From NCBI GenBank assembly GCA_937901695.1, contig CALDJN010000290.1:1-8405 (forward strand): a stretch of 8,405 nt of DNA. Direction: 5' to 3'. This document shows positions 1-5,954 of the stretch, one piece after another. Each line of letters opens with the position of its first letter. Position 1 is the stretch's first letter. Under the pieces are notes generated by a model, which saw only the letters and a list, made by a program, of their open reading frames with translations, ran no database searches and was not told the DNA's origin. Position numbers and translations under genes: made by a program. The stretch is from an uncultured Anaerocolumna sp. (lineage in GTDB: Bacteria > Bacillota > Clostridia > Lachnospirales > Lachnospiraceae).

Positions 1-19
1 AAGAAACCTATGTGTCTAT

Positions 20-48
20 TTGTTTGCAAAACATAGTGTTAAAATAAT
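20..48 (+). promoter_or_regulatory. weak candidate promoter for the cupin-permease genes
   Basis: TTGTTT (20-25), a 17-base spacer and AATAAT (43-48) resemble a sigma-A promoter, with a poor -35 and a fair -10. An inverted repeat CTATGT (8-13) / ACATAG (31-36) and the palindrome TTTGCAAA (23-30) overlap it and could bind a regulator. The window starts just upstream, so the real promoter could lie outside. Confidence 0.3.
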
Positions 49-76
49 TCCTACAGATAAAAAAGGAGGATTTAAC

Positions 77-391
77 ATGATTGAGAAAGTATTTTTAATG
101 TCAAAAGGAAATGAGAAAGCTGTGGAAAAGGTTATTTTTGATGAGAATATCCATTATCTGCATATGGTTTTTAATAAGGGAGAGGGATTGCCGGAACATT
201 TTTCAAACTCTAACGTTTATATGACAGTTGTAAGAGGTACTCTTTCTATAGGTCTTAATGATCAGGAAATACACGAGTATTCAAATAGTACTTTATTAAA
301 GATACCTGTAAATACAAAGATGAATGTAAAAAATATTCATGATGACACCTTGGAATTAATTGTGGTAAAATCACCTGCTCCCGAGAAATAA
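77..391 (+). CDS. small cupin-fold protein, function unknown
   Basis: A 104-residue protein that reads as a single-domain cupin beta-barrel. It has the run G35-x-G-L-P-x-H41 followed by VYMTVVRGTLSIGL, a first cupin motif with the glycine turn, then a second motif around the KIPVNTKMNVKN segment. Usual cupins bind a metal through HxH, Glu and a distal His. Here only H41 is obvious: the second His is S43, and no Glu or distal His sits at the expected places, so the protein is probably metal-poor or binds a ligand differently. An upstream in-frame ATG at 20 exists, but the ATG at 77 follows AGGAGG (64-69) by seven bases and is the likely start. It lies 25 bases before the permease genes and probably shares their transcript. 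A sensory or accessory role for the permease is a guess from context. Confidence 0.8.
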   Translation: MIEKVFLMSKGNEKAVEKVIFDENIHYLHMVFNKGEGLPEHFSNSNVYMTVVRGTLSIGLNDQEIHEYSNSTLLKIPVNTKMNVKNIHDDTLELIVVKSPAPEK

Positions 392-416
392 ACTACATGG
401 ATAGGAGAATTTATAT

Positions 417-899
417 ATGGATATATTCACGATAGCTATTTGGGTTGGCACTTTGATTTTTCTTGGAGTCTCATTGGCGAAAGATAAAGCCAAAACAAAG
501 CAAGCACTTAAAATGGCCTTTGGCATGGGGAAAGGAATGGCAACAAGCATATTTTCCATTATATTTGCAATAGGACTAATCCTAACATTATTACCACCAT
601 CAGAAATTGCGAATTTTGTTGGCAAACAATCTGTTTTACTGGCAACAGTTTCGGCGGCTCTACTTGGAACGATTACATTAGTTCCTGCATTTATTGCGTT
701 TCCATTGATAGGAACATTAGTAAACGCAGGGGTTGGCATAGTGCCCTCTGTTGCTTTTTTAACGACCCTTACAATGGTTGGCGTGGTGACATTTCCCCTT
801 GAGAAAAAAGAGTTTGGAGTAAAGTTTACCGCTATTCGTAACGGACTTAGTTTTCTGTCTGCAATAATTATCGCATTAGTGATGGGAGTGATTATATGA
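417..899 (+). CDS. permease, N-terminal half (COG0701/ArsP_1-like)
   Basis: A 160-residue integral membrane protein with about five hydrophobic segments, roughly at residues 3-20, 42-60, 72-95, 100-124 and 142-160. Small-residue helices and a GTITLVPAFIAFPLIGTLV stretch recall the YraQ/ArsP_1 permease family, in which a single protein usually has two repeated halves of this kind. This gene matches one half, and the next gene matches the other. The start ATG follows AGGAG (403-407) at nine bases. The stop overlaps the next start as ATGA, which implies translational coupling and equal amounts of both halves. Known ArsP members export trivalent organoarsenicals, but most of the family has no assigned substrate, so none is given. 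The family call rests on pattern recognition, not a profile search. Confidence 0.75.
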   Translation: MDIFTIAIWVGTLIFLGVSLAKDKAKTKQALKMAFGMGKGMATSIFSIIFAIGLILTLLPPSEIANFVGKQSVLLATVSAALLGTITLVPAFIAFPLIGTLVNAGVGIVPSVAFLTTLTMVGVVTFPLEKKEFGVKFTAIRNGLSFLSAIIIALVMGVII

Positions 900-1615
900 C
901 GGTTATTAATAAAATAAAAGGGAACTTGTTTTTAGTTTTAGTTGTTTTAGCATATATAATAATGTTTATTATGAAACCACCTATGGGGATAGAATCAGTT
1001 AAAAACAGTGGTTATTATATAAAAGAAATGTTAATGATTATGCCAGTTATCTTTGTGCTTACTGCACTTTTAGATATGTGGGTACCAAAAGAAAAGATTA
1101 TGAAACTTTTAGGCAAAGACGCAAAGGCGAAAGGAGTGTTTCTTGCTTTTGCAGTTGGTAGTATTTCAGCAGGTCCTATTTATGCTGCATTTCCAATGTG
1201 TGTTATGTTACATAAAAAAGGGGCATCCATTAGAAATATCATTATTATTCTAAGTTCATGGGCAGTAATTAAAGTTCCAATGCTTTTAAACGAAGCCAAG
1301 TTCTTAGGACCTAAATTTATGATTATTCGTTGGATTCTAACTGTTATTGCAATCATTATTTTTTCCTGGATTGCTGCTAAAATGCTTAAGGACGAAGATT
1401 TACCGGAGGAAACAGCAACAAAGACAGGTCTCAGTCTAAATCGTGACGCCTGTATGGGATGCACATTGTGTGTTAAAAGTTATTCAGAAGTTTTTGAAAT
1501 ACAAGGAAAAAAGGCAATGGTTAAAACACATAACAAAACTACAATTGACAAGGAAAGACTTCAGAATACAATCAAAGCCTGTCCCGTTAATGCAATTGAG
1601 TATATTGAGGAATAG
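896..1615 (+). CDS. permease, C-terminal half fused to a [4Fe-4S] ferredoxin-like domain
   Basis: A 239-residue protein. Residues 1-165 are a membrane domain with about five helices (near 10-26, 44-60, 78-100, 110-126 and 143-163), including the GSISAGPIYAAFPMCVMLHKKG region typical of COG0701 permeases. Residues about 178-239 form a soluble ferredoxin-like tail with C186-x2-C189-x2-C192 and a distant C229-P230. This is the ligand set of single-cluster [4Fe-4S] ferredoxins, with the expected SEVFEI segment after the third Cys and a CPVNAIEYIEE end. The tail follows the last helix through an acidic linker (KDEDLPEE), so it probably faces the cytoplasm. The start overlaps the upstream stop by four bases and has GGGAG seven bases before it. 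The cluster may couple transport to redox state, or sense oxygen or metal; that is inference. Confidence 0.8.
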   Translation: MTVINKIKGNLFLVLVVLAYIIMFIMKPPMGIESVKNSGYYIKEMLMIMPVIFVLTALLDMWVPKEKIMKLLGKDAKAKGVFLAFAVGSISAGPIYAAFPMCVMLHKKGASIRNIIIILSSWAVIKVPMLLNEAKFLGPKFMIIRWILTVIAIIIFSWIAAKMLKDEDLPEETATKTGLSLNRDACMGCTLCVKSYSEVFEIQGKKAMVKTHNKTTIDKERLQNTIKACPVNAIEYIEE

Positions 1616-1633
1616 GATAAGCTTTCCTATTTC
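1609..1633. other. short hairpin between convergent genes, doubtful terminator
   Basis: AATAGGA (1611-1617) pairs with TCCTATT (1625-1631). The stem extends outward by one G-U and one G-C pair and encloses an AAGCTT loop. It overlaps the permease stop codon and lies beyond the end of the convergent gntR gene. It could end transcripts in either direction, but neither side has a proper T-run, so an intrinsic terminator is not well supported. Confidence 0.3.
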
Positions 1634-1718
1634 ATCTGATGATGATTGTGGTTGTACATATGGCATTCTTTGCTTTATCGTTTTGTCCAAGCATAAACTG
1701 CTGTCTATACCACTGCAT
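1632..1718 (-). CDS. possible 28-codon mini-ORF after gntR
   Basis: Directly beyond the gntR stop, a - strand frame starts MQWYRQQFMLGQ, ends CTTTIIIR and stops at TGA (1632-1634). No ribosome binding site is seen before its ATG (1716-1718). It would be carried on the gntR mRNA only by read-through. The composition is protein-like, but at this length chance is a fair explanation. No family is recognised. It could also be the tail of a decayed gene. Confidence 0.15.
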   Translation of the reverse strand: MQWYRQQFMLGQNDKAKNAICTTTIIIR

Positions 1719-1733
1719 TTGCACCACTGCATT
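1706..1733. repeat. 14-base imperfect tandem duplication at the gntR 3' end
   Basis: CCACTGCATT occurs at 1710-1719 and again at 1724-1733, a spacing of 14 bases, with GCA shared only partly in the remainder of the unit. The right copy overlaps the gntR stop codon. On the - strand each copy contributes an ATGCAGTGG. It looks like a small local duplication of the gene end. Confidence 0.5.
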
Positions 1734-2448
1734 AGCGGTATGAACGAACAGCATAGACATAACGTTCAGACAGGATATATTGTTGATTTATATAAATTAG
1801 TTTTTCGTCAGAGGTCATAACATTTTGAGTGACTTCTAATAGTGCGTTACCTAAGGAACATTGCAGTAGTTTGGCATGGTTTTTATTAGCATGGGTAACG
1901 CGAAAAAAATTCTCAAACTTTGCAGGCATAAGACCGGTTTTTTCATAAACAAGGGTGAGAAGAGAAGTTTTTGCAAGATTTTCCTGTAATATGAAGGTAT
2001 TAGAAGTTGCAAAATAATCTTCTTCAATAATGCTGGGTATATCATCTACATAACGAAGGCGTGTAATGTGTATTACAGATTCTCCTAATTCTCCTTTTAA
2101 TTGTAAAGGGGAGGGGATTGTCTCTGTGCAGATGATTTGGGTGGAAGGGGTTGCATTCATACGAAGACAAGTATCAGTAAAACCGCCTCCTCCGAAATAA
2201 CCTTCCACAAAGGTATGAGGCTTTACGAAAGTTCCTTTTCCCGTCTTTTTAACCAAAATCTGTTTATCTACTAATCTTGACAAAGCTTGTCTTACAGTTA
2301 CTCTGCTGACATTGTACATTTCACTTAGTTGCATTTCTGTAGGAATCTTATCTCCAGGTTTATATGTTCCGTTTTGTATTTGAGTTAAAAGCTCTTGATA
2401 GAGCTGTTCTTTTAATGTAATAGGACTAAGGTGTTTAAAAGTTGTCAT
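1732..2448 (-). CDS. GntR-family transcriptional regulator (HutC/UTRA type)
   Basis: A 238-residue regulator. Residues about 9-75 form the GntR winged helix-turn-helix: the Y-K-P-G-D-K-I-P-T-E turn, the recognition helix S48-R49-V-T-V-R-Q-A-L with R58, and the wing ending GKGTFV. Residues about 90-232 match the UTRA ligand-binding domain in layout, with an IHITRLRYVDD strand, the 'IIEEDYF' segment and a C-terminal YINQQYILSERYVY end. UTRA repressors usually bind phosphorylated sugars or amino sugars and release DNA on induction. The start follows AGGAGG (2455-2460) at six bases. The gene is divergent from the nucleotidase and PTS genes, the usual layout for a local repressor that also controls itself. 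The ligand is probably the phosphorylated product of the PTS, which is inference. Confidence 0.92.
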   Translation of the reverse strand: MTTFKHLSPITLKEQLYQELLTQIQNGTYKPGDKIPTEMQLSEMYNVSRVTVRQALSRLVDKQILVKKTGKGTFVKPHTFVEGYFGGGGFTDTCLRMNATPSTQIICTETIPSPLQLKGELGESVIHITRLRYVDDIPSIIEEDYFATSNTFILQENLAKTSLLTLVYEKTGLMPAKFENFFRVTHANKNHAKLLQCSLGNALLEVTQNVMTSDEKLIYINQQYILSERYVYAVRSYR

Positions 2449-2476
2449 ATGTAACCTCCTAAAAATTTGTATAGTA

Positions 2477-2506
2477 ATTATAGCACAAATGGATATGTAT
2501 TGTCTA
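2477..2506 (-). promoter_or_regulatory. sigma-A promoter of gntR
   Basis: On the - strand, TAGACA (2501-2506), an 18-base spacer and TATAAT (2477-2482) preceded by TGC form an extended -10 promoter. Transcription would start near 2470 and give a leader of about 22 bases. ATTTGTG (2484-2490) sits in the spacer, and ATACAAAT (2465-2472) lies at the start site, suiting autoregulation. Confidence 0.7.
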
Positions 2507-2510
2507 ATAA

Positions 2511-2600
2511 TATGATTTGTGAACCAAAAGTTATCAAATAATTATATATACAGTGTTATTCATTTATATGCGAAATTAGATTCTTGAAACACAAATCATA
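2511..2600. repeat. 11-base inverted repeat pair in the control region
   Basis: TATGATTTGTG (2511-2521) and its exact complement CACAAATCATA (2590-2600) are separated by 68 bases. Both are flanked outside by similar AATAAT-rich sequence. One arm sits just upstream of the gntR -35 box. A third copy of the core CACAAAT is at 2484-2490. The layout suits two distant binding sites of one regulator, possibly with DNA looping. A hairpin role is less likely. Confidence 0.45.
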
Positions 2601-2657
2601 CTATTATTTTATAATTGTGCACTTTAAACAAAAAAAAGTTTGAAATGATAAAAGTAG

Positions 2658-2686
2658 TTGCAAATTAGCCAAGAATTGATTATAAT
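2658..2686 (+). promoter_or_regulatory. sigma-A promoter of the nucleotidase gene
   Basis: TTGCAA (2658-2663), a 17-base spacer and a perfect TATAAT (2681-2686). The start site would be near 2693, placing the ATACA repeats at the 5' end of the mRNA. The same arrangement occurs before the PTS operon at 4722-4750. Confidence 0.7.
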
Positions 2687-2696
2687 GTTTTATAGT

Positions 2697-2733
2697 AATA
2701 CAATACAATACAAATGAATACAATGCAATACAA
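2697..2733 (+). repeat. ATACA pentamer array, candidate operator in the leader
   Basis: From 2698 the sequence runs in five-base steps: ATACA, ATACA, ATACA, a degenerate AATGA, ATACA, ATGCA, ATACA. Its first 19 bases (2697-2715) match the sequence before the PTS operon (4761-4779) at 17 positions. A third similar stretch is at 2717-2735. The position just after the predicted start site suits a repressor roadblock. TTGTAT/ATACAA half-sites are used by some GntR/HutC-type repressors, TreR for example. Confidence 0.55.
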
Positions 2734-2755
2734 AAAATGAAGAGGAGAAAGAAAA

Positions 2756-4675
2756 ATGAGAACAAAAAGAATGAAACGAAATGTATGCTTTTTGGTAGGA
2801 TTCGTATTGTTGATGGTAAGTTTTATCCTGTCGGGAACAAATGCACAAGCAGCAGAAACGGATTTTTCTGACATCGGGGCGGACAAAAGCAGTGTAGTAG
2901 TATTGTACACCAATGATATACACGGTGGTCTTAGCAATAACGAAGGTTATTCGGGTTCGAAAGACAGTTTGGGATTGGCAGGAGTTGCAGCACTTCGCGA
3001 AGAAGCAAAAGAATCAGCTGCAGCAGTGACAGTAGTAGATGCAGGAGATGCCTTACAAGGTTCTGTTGTTTGCTCACAGTCAGAGGGAGCAGATATGCTA
3101 CAGCTTATGAACCAAACTGGTTATGATTATTTGGTTGCAGGAAATCATGAATTTGATTATGGAATGGAACGATTATTGAAATTCCCTGAAGAAGCAAAAG
3201 GAAAATATCTTGCAGTAAATTTTACAGATTTACGTACAGGAGAGCCTGTGTGGAAACCTTATGATTTGGTTTCTTATGAAACGGAAGCTGGCACAATTAA
3301 AGTTGCTTATTTAGGAATTATGACACCGGAAAACATTACAAAGGGAAGTGTTTCAAATTTTCAGGATGAGGATGGAAATTTCATCTATGGTTTTCATGGT
3401 GAGAATCTAAAAGAATTCTATCAAGTGATTCAAGCCGGAATTGATGACGCCTATAAAAATGGGGCAGATATGGTAATTGCATTAGGACATTTAGGGGATA
3501 CTGGTGTTACAGAAGGCTGGTCTTCTACAGATGTAATTTCTAATACTCATGGTATTCGAGCATTTATAGATGGACACGCTCATAGTAAAATCGAAGAGCA
3601 ATCTTGCAAGGATTTAGATGGTAATAAGGTAATTTTAACATCTACAGGAACCAAACTTTCTAATATTGGAGCCTTGGTAATAGGAAAAGATAAAGATGGA
3701 AAACTTAAACTTTCTACCCACCTGGTAAATCATTTAACAGATGCAGAGAAGAAACTTACAGCTTATCAAGAGACTGAGGCACAAGTAAACTCTATTCAAG
3801 AAAAATATTCAAAGTTTTTAGTGGTAGAAGGAAAAAGTAATTACGACCTTTGTATATATAAACCAGAGAGCGAGGAGCGATTAATCCGTAAACAGGAAAC
3901 TAACCTGGGAGATTTTGTGACGGATGCTTTTCGATATGGGCTTGAAGCGGATGTTGCTTTTTCCAACGGCGGTAATATTCGTGCAGATTTGCCATCTGGG
4001 GAGATTACCTATCTGGATATTATGAATGTGCTGCCTTGGAGTAGTAATATTGTCAAGTTAGAAGTTACGGGACAGCAACTTTTAGATTGCCTGGAAATGG
4101 GTGCCAGACTGTGGCCAGAGGAATGTGGTGGTTTTATTCAAACATCAGGACTAACCTATAAAGTTGATACAGAAAAAGAGTCTACAGTAGTGACAGATGA
4201 AGCAGGGCTATTTCAACGAGTGGATGGAGAATACAGAGTTGGTTCTGTATATGTTGGAGGAGAACCATTGGATTTGAAAAAGACCTACACCCTTGCTGTA
4301 GATGAGTATTATTATAAATCAGATGGCGATGGTATGACTATGTTTAAAGACTGCAAAGCATTAGTTACTCCTGAGGATGCTGTAATAGATCATGATTTGG
4401 TAATTAAGTATTTAGACACTTTAGGTGGAGAAATTTCATCCGAATATGAGTCAGTCGATGGACAAGGAAGGATTAGCATTATCTCGGGTAAAGATGCTGA
4501 GAAAGCTGATGATAAAACTGCTGAGAAAGCTGAGGATAAAACTGCCGATAAAGCTGACGATAAAAAAGACGAAGCTGTTTCAAAACCAAGCACGATGGCA
4601 CGAACAATCGTATCAATTGGTTTGATAGGGTTTTTGGCTTTATCCGGATGGAAACTATTTTCTAAAAAGAATTAG
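2756..4675 (+). CDS. secreted, membrane-anchored 5'-nucleotidase/UshA-family phosphoesterase
   Basis: A 639-residue surface enzyme. A signal peptide (basic start, hydrophobic core about 10-27, likely cut after A32 in NAQA) is followed by a metallophosphoesterase domain (about 46-290). Its dimetal motifs are D54-x-H56, G97-D98, N130-H131-E, G-H245 and G-H274-x-H276. The C-terminal 5'-nucleotidase domain (about 375-550) shows N383-L-G-D, F402-S-N-G-G-N-I-R409, FIQTSGL and SDGDGMTMF, the substrate-binding set. The family hydrolyses nucleoside monophosphates, UDP-sugars or 2',3'-cyclic nucleotides. Residues 582-605 are a charged three-fold repeat, followed by one hydrophobic helix and a KLFSKKN tail, a membrane anchor. 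No standard LPxTG is present, although KPSTM sits at the usual sorting-signal position. The start follows AGGAG in an AG-rich leader. It is transcribed separately from, but probably co-regulated with, the PTS genes. The exact substrate is unknown. Confidence 0.92.
   Translation: MRTKRMKRNVCFLVGFVLLMVSFILSGTNAQAAETDFSDIGADKSSVVVLYTNDIHGGLSNNEGYSGSKDSLGLAGVAALREEAKESAAAVTVVDAGDALQGSVVCSQSEGADMLQLMNQTGYDYLVAGNHEFDYGMERLLKFPEEAKGKYLAVNFTDLRTGEPVWKPYDLVSYETEAGTIKVAYLGIMTPENITKGSVSNFQDEDGNFIYGFHGENLKEFYQVIQAGIDDAYKNGADMVIALGHLGDTGVTEGWSSTDVISNTHGIRAFIDGHAHSKIEEQSCKDLDGNKVILTSTGTKLSNIGALVIGKDKDGKLKLSTHLVNHLTDAEKKLTAYQETEAQVNSIQEKYSKFLVVEGKSNYDLCIYKPESEERLIRKQETNLGDFVTDAFRYGLEADVAFSNGGNIRADLPSGEITYLDIMNVLPWSSNIVKLEVTGQQLLDCLEMGARLWPEECGGFIQTSGLTYKVDTEKESTVVTDEAGLFQRVDGEYRVGSVYVGGEPLDLKKTYTLAVDEYYYKSDGDGMTMFKDCKALVTPEDAVIDHDLVIKYLDTLGGEISSEYESVDGQGRISIISGKDAEKADDKTAEKAEDKTADKADDKKDEAVSKPSTMARTIVSIGLIGFLALSGWKLFSKKN
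4499..4570 (+). repeat. three 24-base repeats encoding a charged linker
   Basis: Three in-frame units at 4499-4522, 4523-4546 and 4547-4570 encode EKADDKTA, EKAEDKTA and DKADDKKD. They form a Lys/Asp/Ala-rich spacer between the enzyme domain and the membrane helix, probably spanning part of the cell wall. Such repeats often vary in copy number between strains. Confidence 0.85.
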
Positions 4676-4721
4676 ATGCTTTTTATACATTTTATACAAA
4701 AAAGGATTTTAGAAAATTTTA

Positions 4722-4750
4722 TTGCATATCATTTAAATTAAGATTACAAT
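4722..4750 (+). promoter_or_regulatory. promoter of the PTS operon
   Basis: TTGCAT (4722-4727), 17 bases, TACAAT (4745-4750). The -35 is weak, but the arrangement copies the nucleotidase promoter, including the 10-base distance from the -10 box to the shared 19-mer. No convincing terminator separates it from the nucleotidase gene: TAAAAAG (4663-4669) / CTTTTTA (4679-4685) is AT-only but for one pair. Some read-through is therefore possible. A 9-base tandem repeat TTTTATACA lies at 4681-4698. Confidence 0.6.
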
Positions 4751-4779
4751 GTATCTTAACAATACAATATGATACAAAT
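4750..4779 (+). promoter_or_regulatory. candidate operator before the PTS operon
   Basis: The 19-mer at 4761-4779 (AATACAATA, TG, ATACAAAT) matches 2697-2715 at 17 of 19 positions and ends next to the EIIA ribosome binding site (AGGAGG, 4780-4785). An inverted repeat TGTATC (4750-4755) / GATACA (4771-4776) overlaps it. Binding here would block the start of transcription or elongation. ATACAAAT also occurs in the gntR leader (2465-2472, - strand). Confidence 0.5.
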
Positions 4780-4791
4780 AGGAGGAAAGAT

Positions 4792-5199
4792 ATGAGAGAA
4801 GTAATATTTGCTTCACATGGAAACTTTTCAGAAGGTATTAAAGATTCCGTTTCCATGATTATTGGCGAGCAGAGTAATGTTCGTTCGTATCAGCTAAAAC
4901 CAGGTGCAAGTGCGACTGATTTTGCAGAAGAATTACAAAAAGAAATTACTGAAAATCCTGAGACAGAATATGTAATTCTGACAGATTTGTATGGGGCTAG
5001 TGTTTGCTCAGCAATGCTGCCACTAACTAAGAACTCAAATGTTCATGTGTTCTCAGGTATGAATCTTGTATTGGCATTAACTGTGTTACTGGAGACAAGA
5101 GAACCATTAAATGATGAAATAATAAGTGAAATACTAAATGAAGCGAAAGAAGGCATACGCCTTGTAAAAATGGAAGATATAAGAGAGGAAGATTTTTAA
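4792..5199 (+). CDS. PTS mannose-family EIIA component
   Basis: A 135-residue cytoplasmic EIIA of the mannose/fructose/sorbose family, close to the usual length for a stand-alone IIA. The active-site segment FASHGNFSEG places the phosphorylated histidine at H9. The LTDLYGASVCSA stretch puts the conserved helper aspartate at D65, and the SGMNLVLALTVL segment matches the C-terminal part of the fold. It accepts phosphate from HPr and hands it to the EIIB encoded two genes downstream. The ATG follows AGGAGG at six bases. It is the first gene of the operon, and its stop overlaps the next start (TAATG). Nothing in it reveals the sugar carried. Confidence 0.93.
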   Translation: MREVIFASHGNFSEGIKDSVSMIIGEQSNVRSYQLKPGASATDFAEELQKEITENPETEYVILTDLYGASVCSAMLPLTKNSNVHVFSGMNLVLALTVLLETREPLNDEIISEILNEAKEGIRLVKMEDIREEDF

Positions 5200-5954
5200 T
5201 GAAAGTAAAAGGAAATATATTATCAGTTTTCTCCAACCCAAAGCCTGTGATTGGAGTCATCCACTGCAAAGGAGAAACGGATGAAGAAGTGTTGGCTCTT
5301 GCAAAAAAGGAAATCGAAATTTATGAATCTTGTGGTTTAGATGGGGTATTGGTGGAAACTTACTTCGGAACTTATAGCCAGGTTGAGAAAGTATTATCCT
5401 ATTTGCAAAATAAAGAACCCAAAGTACCATATGGGGTAAATTGCTTAAATGTAGATGCAATGGGATTTATACTTGCAGAAAAATATGGTTGTGATTTTCT
5501 TCAAATTGATTCCGTAGGTGGCCATTTGAAAAGCCGAGATGATGAGAGCTTAGATGCGTTTTTTGACTATTTTAGAGAAAAATGCAGTGCATATCTTATG
5601 GGAGGAATCCGTTTTAAGTATCAGCCAATTAATTCTGGAAGAAGTACAGAAGAAGATTTGAAGATAGGAATGGGACGCTGCGATGCAATCTGTGTAACAG
5701 AAGATGCAACAGGTCAACAAACATCTATGAAGAAGATTCAACGATTTAGAGATGCAATTGGTGAGTTTCCACTATTTGTTTGTGCAGGAGTTACTCCTGA
5801 TAATGTAAAAGAACAGTTGCGTGTAGCAGATGGTGCAGTAGTCGGCAGTTATTTTAAGGATACTTACCAAGATAAAGGTGATGTTTGTAAAGAGCATGTT
5901 TTAGAGGTTGTAAAACAAGTAGAAGAACTTAGAAAGGAGCTTTTAAATGATTAA
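5199..5954 (+). CDS. BtpA/SgcQ-family TIM-barrel protein
   Basis: A 251-residue soluble protein resembling the BtpA/SgcQ family. The N-terminal KPVIGVIH strand (15-22), the G-L-D-G-V-L-V-E53 strand end, the DFLQIDSVGGH region and the C-terminal CAGVTPDNV (195-203) followed by ADGAVVGSYFK (210-220) are the phosphate-binding style loops of a (beta/alpha)8 barrel. BtpA is known from photosystem I assembly studies, and SgcQ from an E. coli PTS operon of unknown sugar. The family has no settled reaction known to me. Sitting between EIIA and EIIB, overlapping the first by one base and the second by eight, it is the only candidate cytoplasmic enzyme in the operon. It probably acts on the phosphorylated sugar, as an aldolase or isomerase type; the reaction is inference. 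Confidence 0.8.
   Translation: MKVKGNILSVFSNPKPVIGVIHCKGETDEEVLALAKKEIEIYESCGLDGVLVETYFGTYSQVEKVLSYLQNKEPKVPYGVNCLNVDAMGFILAEKYGCDFLQIDSVGGHLKSRDDESLDAFFDYFREKCSAYLMGGIRFKYQPINSGRSTEEDLKIGMGRCDAICVTEDATGQQTSMKKIQRFRDAIGEFPLFVCAGVTPDNVKEQLRVADGAVVGSYFKDTYQDKGDVCKEHVLEVVKQVEELRKELLND

Larger units (their letters stand above)
2449..2755. other. divergent control region between gntR and the nucleotidase gene
   Basis: This 307-base AT-rich spacer holds no gene. It contains the gntR promoter (2477-2506), a promoter for the rightward genes (2658-2686), an 11-base inverted repeat pair (2511-2521 and 2590-2600), further CACAAAT/ATTTGTG heptamers, a possible second rightward -10 (TATAAT, 2610-2615, poor -35) and a pentamer ATACA array (2698-2732). 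TATAGTAAT occurs twice, at 2470-2478 and 2691-2699. Confidence 0.75.

Noticed and set aside
20..76. Longer cupin frame starting at ATG 20
   Set aside because: No ribosome binding site precedes ATG 20, whereas AGGAGG sits seven bases before ATG 77, and the extra 19 residues do not look like part of the fold.
1443..1820. 125-codon + strand frame across the ferredoxin tail and the gntR end
   Set aside because: It is out of frame with two well-supported genes, has no ribosome binding site and gives no recognisable protein.
2584..2615. Second rightward promoter with TTGAAA and TATAAT
   Set aside because: The -10 is perfect but the spacer is 20 bases, and alternative -35 positions match poorly. 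It is mentioned only as a possibility.
4390..4593. 67-codon - strand frame opposite the nucleotidase repeats
   Set aside because: It is a low-complexity Ser/Ala shadow of the charged repeat on the coding strand.
4663..4685. TAAAAAG/CTTTTTA hairpin as terminator of the nucleotidase gene
   Set aside because: The stem has one G-C pair and its T-run is part of the stem, so it is too weak to call.
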